Source: Acidithiobacillus sp. HP-2
GTDB lineage: Bacteria; Pseudomonadota; Gammaproteobacteria; Acidithiobacillales; Acidithiobacillaceae
Direction: 5' to 3'
Assembly: GCF_015100155.1 (NCBI RefSeq)
Contig: NZ_JACKZA010000014.1
Span: 1-64,000 of the forward strand
Length of the DNA: 64,000 nucleotides
The notes under the pieces were generated by a model. It was not told the origin of the DNA, ran no database searches, and saw nothing but the letters and a program-made list of their open reading frames with translations. Positions within the stretch are counted from its first letter, which is position 1. The number at the start of each line of letters is the position of its first letter. Positions 42,873 through 52,072 of the stretch are shown in pieces. The position numbers and the translations under genes were made by a program.

Positions 42873-44807
42873 ATGGCGTTATTCGACCGTTATCAGGAGC
42901 GTTTCCTGCAACAGCAGGAAGTCACCCTTTCACTGGACGCTTATCTGGACCTCTGTGCCCGTGAACCCATAGCCTATGCCAGCGCTGCAGAACGGATGCT
43001 GGCCGCCATCGGCGAGCCGCAGGTGATCGACACTCAGGCGGACCCCCGACTGTCGCGGATATTCATGAATCGAAAGTTGCTCACCTACCCGGCTTTCAAT
43101 GATTTTTACGGTATTGAAGATGTCGTCGAAAATCTGGTGGCCTATTTCCGCCATGCCGCGCAGGGACTGGAAGAACGCAAGCAGATTCTCTACCTGCTGG
43201 GTCCGGTTGGGGCTGCCAAATCTTCTTTGGCCGAGCGTCTGAAGACCCTGATGGAGCATCATCCCATTTACTGTCTGGCCGCCAACGGCAAGGTTTCGCC
43301 GCTTTACGAATCGCCTTTGGGTTTGTTTGATCGGGATGAAGATGGCCCCATACTGGAGGATCGTTTTGGTATTCCCCGTCGCGCCCTGAATGGCGTGATG
43401 TCTCCATGGGCCGCCAAACGCTTGCGCGAATTTGGCGGTGACATCCGTAAATTCACGGTGCAGCGCCTGATGCCATCGCAGCTGCATCAAATCGGTATTA
43501 CCAAGGTGGAGCCCGGTGACGAGAATAATCAGGATATATCCAGCCTGGTGGGCAAAGTGGACATTCGCAAGCTGGAAGATTTTTCCCAGGATGATCCTGA
43601 TGCCTACTCCTACGCGGGTGGCCTCAATGTCGCCACCCAGGGCGTTCTCGAATTCGTGGAAATGTTCAAGGCACCGATCAAGATGCTGCATCCGCTGCTG
43701 ACTGCCACCCAGGAGGGCACCTATAATGGTACCGAGGGCTTTGGAGCCCTGCCTTTTCAGGGCATTATCCTGGCCCACAGCAATGAATCGGAATGGTCCG
43801 CTTTCCGCAACAACAAGCGCAATGAGGCCTTTCTTGACCGGGTATATATTGTCAAGGTGCCCTACTGTCTGCGGGTCACGGAAGAAACCCGTATCTACCA
43901 TAAACTCCTGGAAAGCAGCGCCCTCAGTGACGCCCCTTGCGCACCCGACACCATGGACATGCTGGCGCGTTTTTCAGTACTCAGCCGTCTCAAGGAGCCG
44001 GGCAACAGCAGTCTCTGGTCCAAAATGGAAATCTACGACGGCAAATCCTTGAAAGACAAGGATCCCAAGGCCAAAAGCCTGCAGGAATACCGGGATGCTG
44101 CCGGCGTGGATGAAGGCATGGATGGCATTTCTACCCGTTTTGCCTACAAAATCATGTCGCGTACCTTCAATTTTGACAGTGACGAAGTGGCTGCCAATCC
44201 CGTTCATCTCCTGCACGTGCTGGAAACGCAAATTCGTGCCGAACAGTTCCCGGCAGACACCGAATCCCATTATCTGGCTTTTCTGAAAACCGAACTGGCG
44301 CCCCGCTATGCCGAATTTCTGGGTCTGGAAATCCAGAAAGCCTATCTCGAAAGTTATGGGGATTACGGTCAGAATCTTTTTGATCGTTACATTCAATATG
44401 CTGACTTCTGGCTCCAGGATACAGAATTCCGTGACCCCGACACCGGCCAACTCATGGATCGCGGCCTTCTGAACGAAGAACTGGAAAAAATCGAGAAACC
44501 GGCGGGTATTGCCAATCCCAAGGACTTCCGCAATGAAGTGGTCAATTTTGTCCTGCGGGTAAAAGCTTCCAATGATGGGATCAGCCCTTCCTGGACCAGC
44601 TATGAAAAACTGCGCGCGGTTATCGAAAAGAAAATGTTTGCCAATACCGAAGACCTCTTGCCGGTGATTTCCTTCGGTAAAAAAAGTTCTTCTGACGACG
44701 AGCGGAAACATCAGGATTTTGTAGCGCGCATGACCCGAAAAGGCTACACGGAAAAACAGGTACGCCTGCTGGTGGACTGGTATATGCGCTATCGTAAGCA
44801 CCACTGA
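42873..44807 (+). CDS. prkA: PrkA serine protein kinase (YeaG)
   Basis: Stress-associated PrkA protein with an AAA+ domain and a PrkA kinase-like C-terminal domain; E. coli YeaG is induced by nitrogen starvation. 644 aa, the same length as YeaG. N-terminal AAA domain: Walker A GPVGAAKSSLAERL near residue 110, then the EFVEMFKAPIKMLHPLLTATQEG segment. C-terminal PrkA domain from about 360, with SRTFNFDSDEVAANPVHLL. Kinase activity of the family is debated. AAGGAG precedes the ATG. The usual companions YeaH and SpoVR are 2.7 kb downstream, separated by a lipoprotein gene and amtB. Confidence 0.95.
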   Translation: MALFDRYQERFLQQQEVTLSLDAYLDLCAREPIAYASAAERMLAAIGEPQVIDTQADPRLSRIFMNRKLLTYPAFNDFYGIEDVVENLVAYFRHAAQGLEERKQILYLLGPVGAAKSSLAERLKTLMEHHPIYCLAANGKVSPLYESPLGLFDRDEDGPILEDRFGIPRRALNGVMSPWAAKRLREFGGDIRKFTVQRLMPSQLHQIGITKVEPGDENNQDISSLVGKVDIRKLEDFSQDDPDAYSYAGGLNVATQGVLEFVEMFKAPIKMLHPLLTATQEGTYNGTEGFGALPFQGIILAHSNESEWSAFRNNKRNEAFLDRVYIVKVPYCLRVTEETRIYHKLLESSALSDAPCAPDTMDMLARFSVLSRLKEPGNSSLWSKMEIYDGKSLKDKDPKAKSLQEYRDAAGVDEGMDGISTRFAYKIMSRTFNFDSDEVAANPVHLLHVLETQIRAEQFPADTESHYLAFLKTELAPRYAEFLGLEIQKAYLESYGDYGQNLFDRYIQYADFWLQDTEFRDPDTGQLMDRGLLNEELEKIEKPAGIANPKDFRNEVVNFVLRVKASNDGISPSWTSYEKLRAVIEKKMFANTEDLLPVISFGKKSSSDDERKHQDFVARMTRKGYTEKQVRLLVDWYMRYRKHH

Positions 44808-45030
44808 AATCTGCCAAAACTTCTGCATTTTCGCAGACCTTTGGCCCAACCAATTACTCAATTGGAAGTGCCAAATACTCAGTATTCACTGTATCGCCAG
44901 TCATGTTGGTTGGCGACAAGACTGGCTTTGGTGATATGAATGTTGCGCCTTTGGCCACCTGGTTTTACCAAGTGGCCATTATCATATTGAATTTGCAGAT
45001 GGAGAGCATGATGCTATCTGCTTCACCGGA

Positions 45031-45501
45031 TTATTGCCCATCAACCCCTGGAGTGGCGTTTGGGGCGATGGTTCCGATGGTGATGCTGGCGTTATGTCCG
45101 AAGGGCGTGGGTGGCAACGGGGAAGCGGCATGAATGGCTGCCAGCTCGATTTTGCCAAGGGCTTCAGAAGAACATCCAGCGAGTTCTGCCCGGACTACTG
45201 TGCCATCAGCCAAAATCACCGCCACTGCCCGACATGTCCCGGTAGGCAAAGTTACGGGATGTCCTGCCCGTTTCATGGCCGTGCGCTCCTGTTCTGCACG
45301 GATTCTTCCGACCTGACCAGCAACGATCTGGTTCACCTGCATCATATAGGAATGCAGGATACGATCTTGCTGCGTAACAACAGAGGTATTCTGTACAGCT
45401 TGGGCCGAGGATGGTCCGGGATAGGTACTCACGTTGCTGACGGCACAACCGGAAAGGAGTGCTGTCAGGCCAAGTGATGCGACAACTGCTTTGCGCGACA
45501 T
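45031..45501 (-). CDS. lipoprotein with TolA/TonB-like C-terminal domain
   Basis: 156 aa lipoprotein: MSRKAVVASLGLTALLSGCAV with lipobox LSGC at residue 19. The C-terminal half has GTCRAVAVILADGTVVRAELAGCSSEALGKIELAAIHAASPLPP, which fits the TolA/TonB C-terminal fold, including two cysteines that may pair. Function not known; perhaps a periplasmic coupling partner. ATG at 45501 preceded by GGA at 11 nt; the frame starts earlier with a TTG. It lies opposite to prkA and amtB, in the gap between them. Confidence 0.78.
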   Translation of the reverse strand: MSRKAVVASLGLTALLSGCAVSNVSTYPGPSSAQAVQNTSVVTQQDRILHSYMMQVNQIVAGQVGRIRAEQERTAMKRAGHPVTLPTGTCRAVAVILADGTVVRAELAGCSSEALGKIELAAIHAASPLPPTPFGHNASITIGTIAPNATPGVDGQ

Positions 45502-45809
45502 TATGGTATTTTCCTTTTTCTGCAATTGTTTTTTTGCTGGAGATATCGCTGAACCGTATCAAGACGAAACCCCTAAAAAATAGGTATGTTGAAAATTAGG
45601 TGAGTTCGCGGAAAAAAGCAATTCACCCGCTATGACGATAAAAGAAAAGCTGTCAGCTTAACTACGTCCGGGTTGAAGCTCGCATTCATGATCCTTACCG
45701 GTGCTTACATCTTTACAGCAAGTCTTGTGCAGGGTCGGGAATAATCTGGGCACGTGTATCCATAAGGTTTTTGCATATGGTCGTTTCCAAAAGCCCCACT
45801 CTCTTGTGC

Positions 45810-45826
45810 TGCACCATATTGGTGCA
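45810..45826. promoter_or_regulatory. NtrC-type palindrome upstream of amtB (copy 1)
   Basis: TGCACCATATTGGTGCA: a perfect palindrome matching the ideal NtrC site. Centre about 98 bp before the predicted start site. Confidence 0.85.
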
Positions 45827-45888
45827 CGTCCTTATGATTTCATCTCTTCTCCCGGTTCAGGAAGCTTCAATCTGGCGCTTTTAAGGGT

Positions 45889-45904
45889 TTGCACGGTTTT
45901 TGCT
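45889..45904 (+). promoter_or_regulatory. sigma-54 promoter of amtB (copy 1)
   Basis: TTGCACGGTTTTTGCT matches TGGCACG-N4-TTGCW with one change at the first G. Predicted start near 45916, 46 bp before the amtB ATG. Confidence 0.72.
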
Positions 45905-45961
45905 TGACCAAATTGCACACTGGGGCATTCAGCCTCAGAAACGATGGAAACAAGGAGCGAT

Positions 45962-47284
45962 ATGATGAAGAAGGGAGCAAGGCAACACGTATTTCGAGGA
46001 ACAGCATGGGTGGGTGCCCTCACCCTCCTGGGGAGTCCGCTGGCAGAGGCAGGCACCAGCACGCCCAGTTTCAATAGTGGGGATACTGCCTGGATGCTGA
46101 CCTCTACGGCACTGGTGCTGCTCATGACCGTGCCGGGTCTGGCGTTGTTTTATGCAGGCATGGTCCGCAAAAAAAATGTGCTGGCAACAGCTGCCCAGAG
46201 TTTCGCGGTCACAGCGCTGATTTCGGTATTGTGGATGATGCTGGGATACAGCCTGTCTTTCAGCACCGGTAATGCCTTTATGGGGGGCATGAGTCGCTTG
46301 TTCCTCAACGGCCTGGGGCTGGATTCGGTGAGCAGTCTGGCGCCCACCATTCCGGAATCCGTGTACATGACCTTCCAGATGACTTTTGCCATCATCACCC
46401 CGGCACTGATTGTGGGTGCCTTCGCAGAGCGCATGAAATTTTCGGCACTGCTCTGGTTTACCGGTCTGTGGTCCCTGCTGGTCTATGCGCCCATCGCCCA
46501 CATGGTCTGGGGACCCGGCGGCTGGCTGGGCGCCGATGGCGTCCTCGACTACGCGGGCGGTACCGTGGTGCACATCAATGCCGGGGTCGCGGGCCTCGTA
46601 GCAGCACTGGTCATGGGCAAGCGGGTTGGCTATAAACATGATGCCATGCACCCCAATAATCTCATGTACACCCTGATAGGCGCTTCGTTACTGTGGGTAG
46701 GCTGGTTTGGATTCAATGCCGGGTCTGCGGTCGCGGCCAGTGATCGGGCAGGCATGGCGCTGGCGGTTACACAGATTGCTACTGCGGTCGCAGCTCTGGC
46801 CTGGATGTTTGCCGAGTGGGTGGCACGGGGTAAACCCACGGTATTGGGCATGACTTCGGGTGCTGTCGCAGGGCTGGTAGCCATCACCCCGGCTTCGGGT
46901 TTTGTGGGTCCCATGGGCGCATTGTGGATAGGGATTGCGGCGGGCGTCATTTGTTTCTGGGCCTCCGTCTACCTGAAAAACTGGATGGGCTACGATGATT
47001 CCCTGGATGCCTTCGGGGTCCACGCCATGGGTGGTATTGTTGGCGCGCTGCTCACCGGGGTGTTTGCCGTCAAAGCTATTGGCGGCACGGCTGGCGTGCT
47101 GGAAGGCAATACCGGACAGTTATTGATCCAGGCTACCGGAGTGGGCGTCACGATCGTTTATGACGCCATCGTCAGCTTCATCATTCTGAAAGCCATCGAC
47201 TGGACCCTCGGCTTGCGCGTGAAAGAAGAGCAGGAAAGGGAAGGGCTGGATATTACCCAGCATGGTGAACAGGTTTACGAGTAA
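45962..47284 (+). CDS. amtB: ammonium transporter AmtB (copy 1)
   Basis: Trimeric ammonium channel, about 440 aa with a cleavable signal peptide (LTLLGSPLAEAG) and about 11 membrane helices. The twin-histidine pore residues are seen in GGTVVHINAGVAGLV and in DAFGVHAMGGIVGALL. Other AmtB marks: GLALFYAGMVRKKNVL near the first helix and a charged C-terminal tail (VKEEQEREGL) that contacts PII. Start ATG at 45962 has AAGGAG 5 nt upstream; the longer start at 45944 would put the ribosome site inside. No own glnK beside it; glnK is with copy 2. Confidence 0.95.
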   Translation: MMKKGARQHVFRGTAWVGALTLLGSPLAEAGTSTPSFNSGDTAWMLTSTALVLLMTVPGLALFYAGMVRKKNVLATAAQSFAVTALISVLWMMLGYSLSFSTGNAFMGGMSRLFLNGLGLDSVSSLAPTIPESVYMTFQMTFAIITPALIVGAFAERMKFSALLWFTGLWSLLVYAPIAHMVWGPGGWLGADGVLDYAGGTVVHINAGVAGLVAALVMGKRVGYKHDAMHPNNLMYTLIGASLLWVGWFGFNAGSAVAASDRAGMALAVTQIATAVAALAWMFAEWVARGKPTVLGMTSGAVAGLVAITPASGFVGPMGALWIGIAAGVICFWASVYLKNWMGYDDSLDAFGVHAMGGIVGALLTGVFAVKAIGGTAGVLEGNTGQLLIQATGVGVTIVYDAIVSFIILKAIDWTLGLRVKEEQEREGLDITQHGEQVYE

Positions 47285-47505
47285 CCCGAAAATGGACCTG
47301 TGTCGGGCCGCTGCAAGGCCCGGAGCAGGTCCCCGGGCGGGCTGATCAGAACACGATTTGCAGGCTGCTGCCTGTTTTCCAGAACGATCTACGCGCGTAA
47401 ACTGGAAATATCGAGCGTGCTCTGCTCAACCTTTAACGGGAGCATCCCGCAATCATTCTCTTGCGTCATCATCCGGAAAAGACCTGGTTTTCCGAGGAGT
47501 CAGCC

Positions 47506-48810
47506 ATGAGTACGATTATCGACCGGCGCAGTTCCGGAACCCGATCCACCAGCAATCAGGAGCGTCTGCAGAGAAGAGTGCGCGCCCGCCTGAAGAGCGC
47601 CGTGGAAAAAATGGCACGCTCCGGCTCCATTGAAGATCTGGCAAACGCCGATCAACCCATTTCCATCCCTACCCGCGATTTGCACGAACCCAGTTTCCGC
47701 CGGGATTTCAGCGACTCCTCCTGGGAAAGAGTCTTGCCCGGTAACAAGGAATATCAGCGTGGTGACGAAATCAACAAACCCGAAGGCGGTGGTGCCGGTC
47801 AGGGCCGTGAAGGTTCTCCCGATGGCCTGGGCGATGACGAAGTAGCCATCGTCCTGTCCGCCGATGAGTTTCTGGATTTGCTTTTTGATGGGCTGGCTTT
47901 GCCCAATTTACGCAAAACCGTGCAGGGCGATGTCCAGGCGGAACAATGGCGTCGCGCCGGATTTATCAAGGACGGCAGCCCCTCACGCATGCACGTCGGT
48001 CGCACCATGCGCGCTGCCCGGGCCCGCCGTCTGGCTCTGCGGGCTGGCAAACGCCGCGAGCTTCAGGAGCTTGAAGAAGCCCGCAGCAAGCTGCAGGAGG
48101 AAATCAGCACACGCATTGCCCGCAAGGAGGATGTTTCCCTGGAACAGGAACGTCTGAAAATTCTGGACGAGCAGATTTCCATCCTGGCGCGCAAAATCAA
48201 GGCGATTCCTTTTATCGATGAAGCCGACCTGCGCTTTGCCCATATCGATCAGCAACCCCATCCCATCACCAATGCGGTCATGTTTTGTGTCATGGATGTT
48301 TCGGGCAGTATGGGAGAAAAGGAAAAAGATCTGGCCAAGCGTTTTTTCCTGCTGCTCTACCTTTTTCTGCATCGCCATTATCAGGCCGTACAAATTGTTT
48401 TCATCAAACATCACAGTACGGCAACAGAATGTACTGAACAGGCCTTTTTTGGTGCACGGGAGGGTGGCGGCACCCTGGTTTCTCCGGCCATCATGCTCAC
48501 CGAAGACATCATGGCCAAACGCTTTCCGGTCGACCGCTGGAATATCTACGTCGCGCAGGTTTCCGATGGTGACAACTATTTTGCCGATAATACGGTCGTG
48601 GCTGAACACCTGCATCAGCTTTTACCTCGCCTGCGCAACCTCTTTTACCTGGAGGTCAACCGCGAAAACGAAAGTGATCTTTTGCAACTTTATGATGGCA
48701 TTGCGGAAGATTATCCTGAGCTGATCACCGCCAGAGCCAGCGCCCGGGAAGATATTTACCCGCTCTTCCGCACCCTGTTTTCCAGCGAGGAGATCCCCAG
48801 CCATGTCTAA
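47506..48810 (+). CDS. yeaH: YeaH/YhbH family protein (DUF444)
   Basis: 434 aa, DUF444 family, a partner of PrkA and SpoVR in many proteobacteria. Basic N-terminus (MSTIIDRRSSGTRSTSNQERL), then a long charged helix, and a vWA-like domain with a MIDAS motif DVSGSMGEKEKDLAKRFF near residue 265, and a later HHSTATE loop. Function unknown; probably metal-dependent protein-protein adaptor. ATG at 47506 has GAGGAG 8 nt upstream. The stop overlaps the SpoVR start by 8 bp. Confidence 0.93.
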   Translation: MSTIIDRRSSGTRSTSNQERLQRRVRARLKSAVEKMARSGSIEDLANADQPISIPTRDLHEPSFRRDFSDSSWERVLPGNKEYQRGDEINKPEGGGAGQGREGSPDGLGDDEVAIVLSADEFLDLLFDGLALPNLRKTVQGDVQAEQWRRAGFIKDGSPSRMHVGRTMRAARARRLALRAGKRRELQELEEARSKLQEEISTRIARKEDVSLEQERLKILDEQISILARKIKAIPFIDEADLRFAHIDQQPHPITNAVMFCVMDVSGSMGEKEKDLAKRFFLLLYLFLHRHYQAVQIVFIKHHSTATECTEQAFFGAREGGGTLVSPAIMLTEDIMAKRFPVDRWNIYVAQVSDGDNYFADNTVVAEHLHQLLPRLRNLFYLEVNRENESDLLQLYDGIAEDYPELITARASAREDIYPLFRTLFSSEEIPSHV

Positions 48811-50293
48811 GTTCCTGTTTACGGATAACGATTGGACTTTTCCACGACTGGATGCGGTCACAGAAGCCATTGCCGTCATAGCCGCAGAAGAACTCCATCT
48901 GGACACCTATCCCAATCAGCTGGAAGTCATCAGCGCCGAGCAGATGCTCGATGCCTACGCGTCCATCGGCTTGCCGGTCTATTACGCGCATTGGTCTTTT
49001 GGCAAACAGCGCGCCATTGAGTCGGGTCAGTACCGGCGCGGTGAAATGGGTCTGGCCTATGAGCTGGTCATCAACAGTGATCCCTGCATCAGTTATCTTA
49101 TGGAAGAAAACACCATGACCATGCAGACTCTGGTCATTGCCCATGCCGCTTTTGGACATAACGCCTTTTTCAAAAACAATGCCTTTTTCCGGCAATGGAC
49201 AGACGCCGAAGGGATTATCGATTACCTGGCTTTCGCCCAACGCTATATTGCCCAATGCGAAGACCGCTTCGGGATGGATGCGGTGACCGATGTCCTCGAC
49301 GCTGCCCATGCCATCAGTCGCAACGGCATTGACCGGGCGCGCCGCCCCCGACAGCTTTCGGCGCGGGAAGAAGAGCAGCGCTGGCAGGAACGGGAACATT
49401 ATCTGGAACAGCAGGTTCTGGAAATCTGGCGAACCCTGCCCCCTGCCCACACTCCCAGCACCCATTCCCCGGATATTTTCCCCTCTGAGCCACAAGAAAA
49501 CCTGCTCTATTTCATTGAAAAAAATGCCCCGCATCTGGAAGGCTGGAAACGGGAAATTTTGCGCATTGTCCGTAAAATCACCCAGTATCTTTACCCGCAG
49601 GGCCAGACCAAAATCATGAATGAGGGCTTTGCCTGCTTTGTCCACTATCACATCATGCACAGCCTCCATGCCAAAGGCTTACTGACGGATGGTACGCTGC
49701 TGGAGTTTTACGCCAGCCATACGGCGGTAGTCATGCAGCCCGATTTTGATGACCGCCGTTATAGTGGTCTCAATCCCTATGCGCTGGGTTTTGCCATATT
49801 TCAGGACATCAAACGGATCTGCGTGGCGCCTACCGAGGAAGACCGGCGCTGGTTCAGTTTTGCCGGCGACCCGGACTGGCTGCAACACATTCACTTTGCC
49901 ATGCGCGAATTTCGTGATGAAAGCTTTGTTCTGCAATACCTTTCTCCCAAGGTGATGCGGGATTTACATCTGTTCTCCCTGCACAATGCGGTCGATGAAG
50001 CGACCTACCGGGTCAGCGCCATCCATGATGATGCGGGCTACCAACACCTGCGCGAAGCACTCGCCCGGCAAATTGCCGACAGTAGCCGCCCTCCGGATAT
50101 TCAGGTCATCTCTGTAGACCGCTGGGGAGATCGGCAGTTACGTCTGAAACAAATGGACCAGCAAGCCCTGGACCTTAATGAAGCCCAAAAGACTCTGGGA
50201 TATATACAGGAGCTTTGGGGTTATGACGTCCATCTGGATATGGAAGATCAGACCTTGACGGCGCCACAACCCCGGCCGGATGACGAACCGTAG
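48803..50293 (+). CDS. SpoVR family protein (YcgB)
   Basis: 496 aa, SpoVR-like protein. Recognisable: N-terminal FPRLDAVTEAIAVIAAEELHLDTYPNQLEVI, PVYYAHWSFGKQ, HAAFGHNAFFKNN, and ILRIVRKITQYLYPQGQTKIMNEGFACFVHYHI with histidines that may bind metal. The family works with PrkA and YeaH in spore formation (Bacillus) or stress (enteric bacteria); molecular activity unknown. Start overlaps yeaH; the pair forms an operon, and could also be cotranscribed with amtB, 221 bp upstream. Confidence 0.93.
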   Translation: MSKFLFTDNDWTFPRLDAVTEAIAVIAAEELHLDTYPNQLEVISAEQMLDAYASIGLPVYYAHWSFGKQRAIESGQYRRGEMGLAYELVINSDPCISYLMEENTMTMQTLVIAHAAFGHNAFFKNNAFFRQWTDAEGIIDYLAFAQRYIAQCEDRFGMDAVTDVLDAAHAISRNGIDRARRPRQLSAREEEQRWQEREHYLEQQVLEIWRTLPPAHTPSTHSPDIFPSEPQENLLYFIEKNAPHLEGWKREILRIVRKITQYLYPQGQTKIMNEGFACFVHYHIMHSLHAKGLLTDGTLLEFYASHTAVVMQPDFDDRRYSGLNPYALGFAIFQDIKRICVAPTEEDRRWFSFAGDPDWLQHIHFAMREFRDESFVLQYLSPKVMRDLHLFSLHNAVDEATYRVSAIHDDAGYQHLREALARQIADSSRPPDIQVISVDRWGDRQLRLKQMDQQALDLNEAQKTLGYIQELWGYDVHLDMEDQTLTAPQPRPDDEP

Positions 50294-50310
50294 CGCACCA
50301 TTTTGATGCG
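50294..50310. promoter_or_regulatory. NtrC-type palindrome, site 1 before porin-glnK-amtB
   Basis: CGCACCATTTTGATGCG: one half perfect, the other with one change. It begins one base after the spoVR stop codon. Paired with the next site at 20-bp spacing. Confidence 0.65.
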
Positions 50311-50313
50311 ATT

Positions 50314-50330
50314 CGCACTATCTTGGTGCG
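50314..50330. promoter_or_regulatory. NtrC-type palindrome, site 2 before porin-glnK-amtB
   Basis: CGCACTATCTTGGTGCG: GCACY-N5-GGTGC matched fully. Centre about 96 bp before the predicted start site. Confidence 0.7.
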
Positions 50331-50391
50331 CATGACAGTTTACCCCCTCGTTAAATTTAATAATCTCTCTGTTTTTTAATTGTTTTTTTCA

Positions 50392-50407
50392 TGGCATTGA
50401 ATTTGCT
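50392..50407 (+). promoter_or_regulatory. sigma-54 promoter of porin-glnK-amtB
   Basis: TGGCATTGAATTTGCT: GG and GC correct, TTTGCT intact. Predicted start near 50418, 31 bp before the porin ATG. Confidence 0.75.
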
Positions 50408-50448
50408 AAACGCTTTCTGCAACTACACTGACAGGGAGCGTTACTTCA

Positions 50449-51627
50449 ATGAAAAACAGCAAAAAAACATTAAGCAGTCGATATCACCCCATTTTTCTGG
50501 CGATGCTGGCTGTTTCGCCCCTCGCCATGGACAACGCCGAGGCAGCCCCCCTGGCTCTGCCCAGCCCGCTGACCTTCAATGCCGGTCCTTTGGGTACTCT
50601 GAATGTTCAAGGCGTAGCCAGTGGCTATGGGGTATGGCAGGACAACAAGTTCCCCAGCTCCAGCTTTCCGGGTAGCAAATCCGCCTCTGCCGATATCAGC
50701 AACGGCATGGTCATGATCTCCAACAATTCCGGCCTTGTGCAATTTGCCGTCCAGGCTGGCGCCTATAACGTCATGACCCTTGGTGCCAATTACGCTTCTA
50801 CCGGGACGTTTACCCAGGACACGTTTGGCGCCCTGCCCACGGGTTATATTGAAATTGCCCCGAATGATCATTTTAACGTCCAAATCGGCAAACTTTTTAC
50901 CTTGATTGGTGCGGAATATACCTTCAGCTATCAGAACTGGAATATTGCGCGGGGCCTGCTCTGGGGCCAGGAAAATGCTGTCAACAAGGGGATTCAACTC
51001 AACTATAGTGCGGGACCCATTACCGCTGCCGTCTCCTGGAATGACGGATTCTACTCCAATCGTTTCAACTGGATGAGCGGCATGGTCAGCTGGGCGCTGG
51101 ACAAGCAGAACACGCTCTTCGCCCAGGGTGGCGGGAATCTGGGCCATACGGATTACGCCTACTCCAGCATTGCCACCACGCCTTTGCAAAATAATGAGGC
51201 CATTGTCGATGCCGGATACACCTACAGCGGGGGTAATCTTGTCGTTACCCCCTATATGCAATACACCAGCGTTCCTGCCAGTGCCATCCAGGCCTTGGGT
51301 ACAGGCACCAAAACCACCAGCACCCTGGGGGGCGCCATCCTCGCCAACTACAGCCTGACGGACAAAATTTCCCTGGCTGGTCGCGTCGAATACATCAGCA
51401 ACTCGGGAAGCGCCACGGATGGCTCGGCCAATCTGACAGGCTTTGGGGCAGGATCTCACGCCTGGTCGCTGACGGCCACACCCACCTATCAGGATGGCGG
51501 CTTTTTTGCCCGCGCCGAACTTTCTTATGTCAAGGCCAGCATGGCCAGCGGTACTGGTTTCGCGGGCACCTCCGGGCTGGCCAAAAGCCAGGTCCGTGGC
51601 ATGGTCGAGACCGGCTTTATGTTCTAA
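50449..51627 (+). CDS. outer-membrane beta-barrel porin
   Basis: 392 aa with a signal peptide (FLAMLAVSPLAMDNAEAA) and amphipathic beta-strand pattern throughout, ending in the aromatic C-terminal residue typical of outer-membrane proteins (VETGFMF). Contains YIEIAPNDHFNVQIGKLFTLIG, a porin style I know from acidophile genomes annotated as 'porin'. Selectivity not known. GGGAG before the ATG. It heads the sigma-54 operon with glnK and amtB, so it may let ammonium or small nitrogen compounds through the outer membrane. Confidence 0.82.
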   Translation: MKNSKKTLSSRYHPIFLAMLAVSPLAMDNAEAAPLALPSPLTFNAGPLGTLNVQGVASGYGVWQDNKFPSSSFPGSKSASADISNGMVMISNNSGLVQFAVQAGAYNVMTLGANYASTGTFTQDTFGALPTGYIEIAPNDHFNVQIGKLFTLIGAEYTFSYQNWNIARGLLWGQENAVNKGIQLNYSAGPITAAVSWNDGFYSNRFNWMSGMVSWALDKQNTLFAQGGGNLGHTDYAYSSIATTPLQNNEAIVDAGYTYSGGNLVVTPYMQYTSVPASAIQALGTGTKTTSTLGGAILANYSLTDKISLAGRVEYISNSGSATDGSANLTGFGAGSHAWSLTATPTYQDGGFFARAELSYVKASMASGTGFAGTSGLAKSQVRGMVETGFMF

Positions 51628-52020
<393 letters not shown>

Positions 52021-52072
52021 ATTTAAACCGTTCTACAACCGCTCTTAAATTGTTAAAAGGGGGAATTACCTC

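Larger units (their letters stand above)
45526..45961. other. divergent intergenic region, lipoprotein/amtB
   Basis: About 435 bp with no gene. It holds the NtrC palindrome and the sigma-54 promoter of amtB in its right half. The left half shows nothing recognisable beyond a likely lipoprotein promoter. Confidence 0.75.

Noticed and set aside
44903..45133. 76-aa frame after prkA
   Set aside because: Antisense to the TolA-like lipoprotein for half its length, with no ribosome site.
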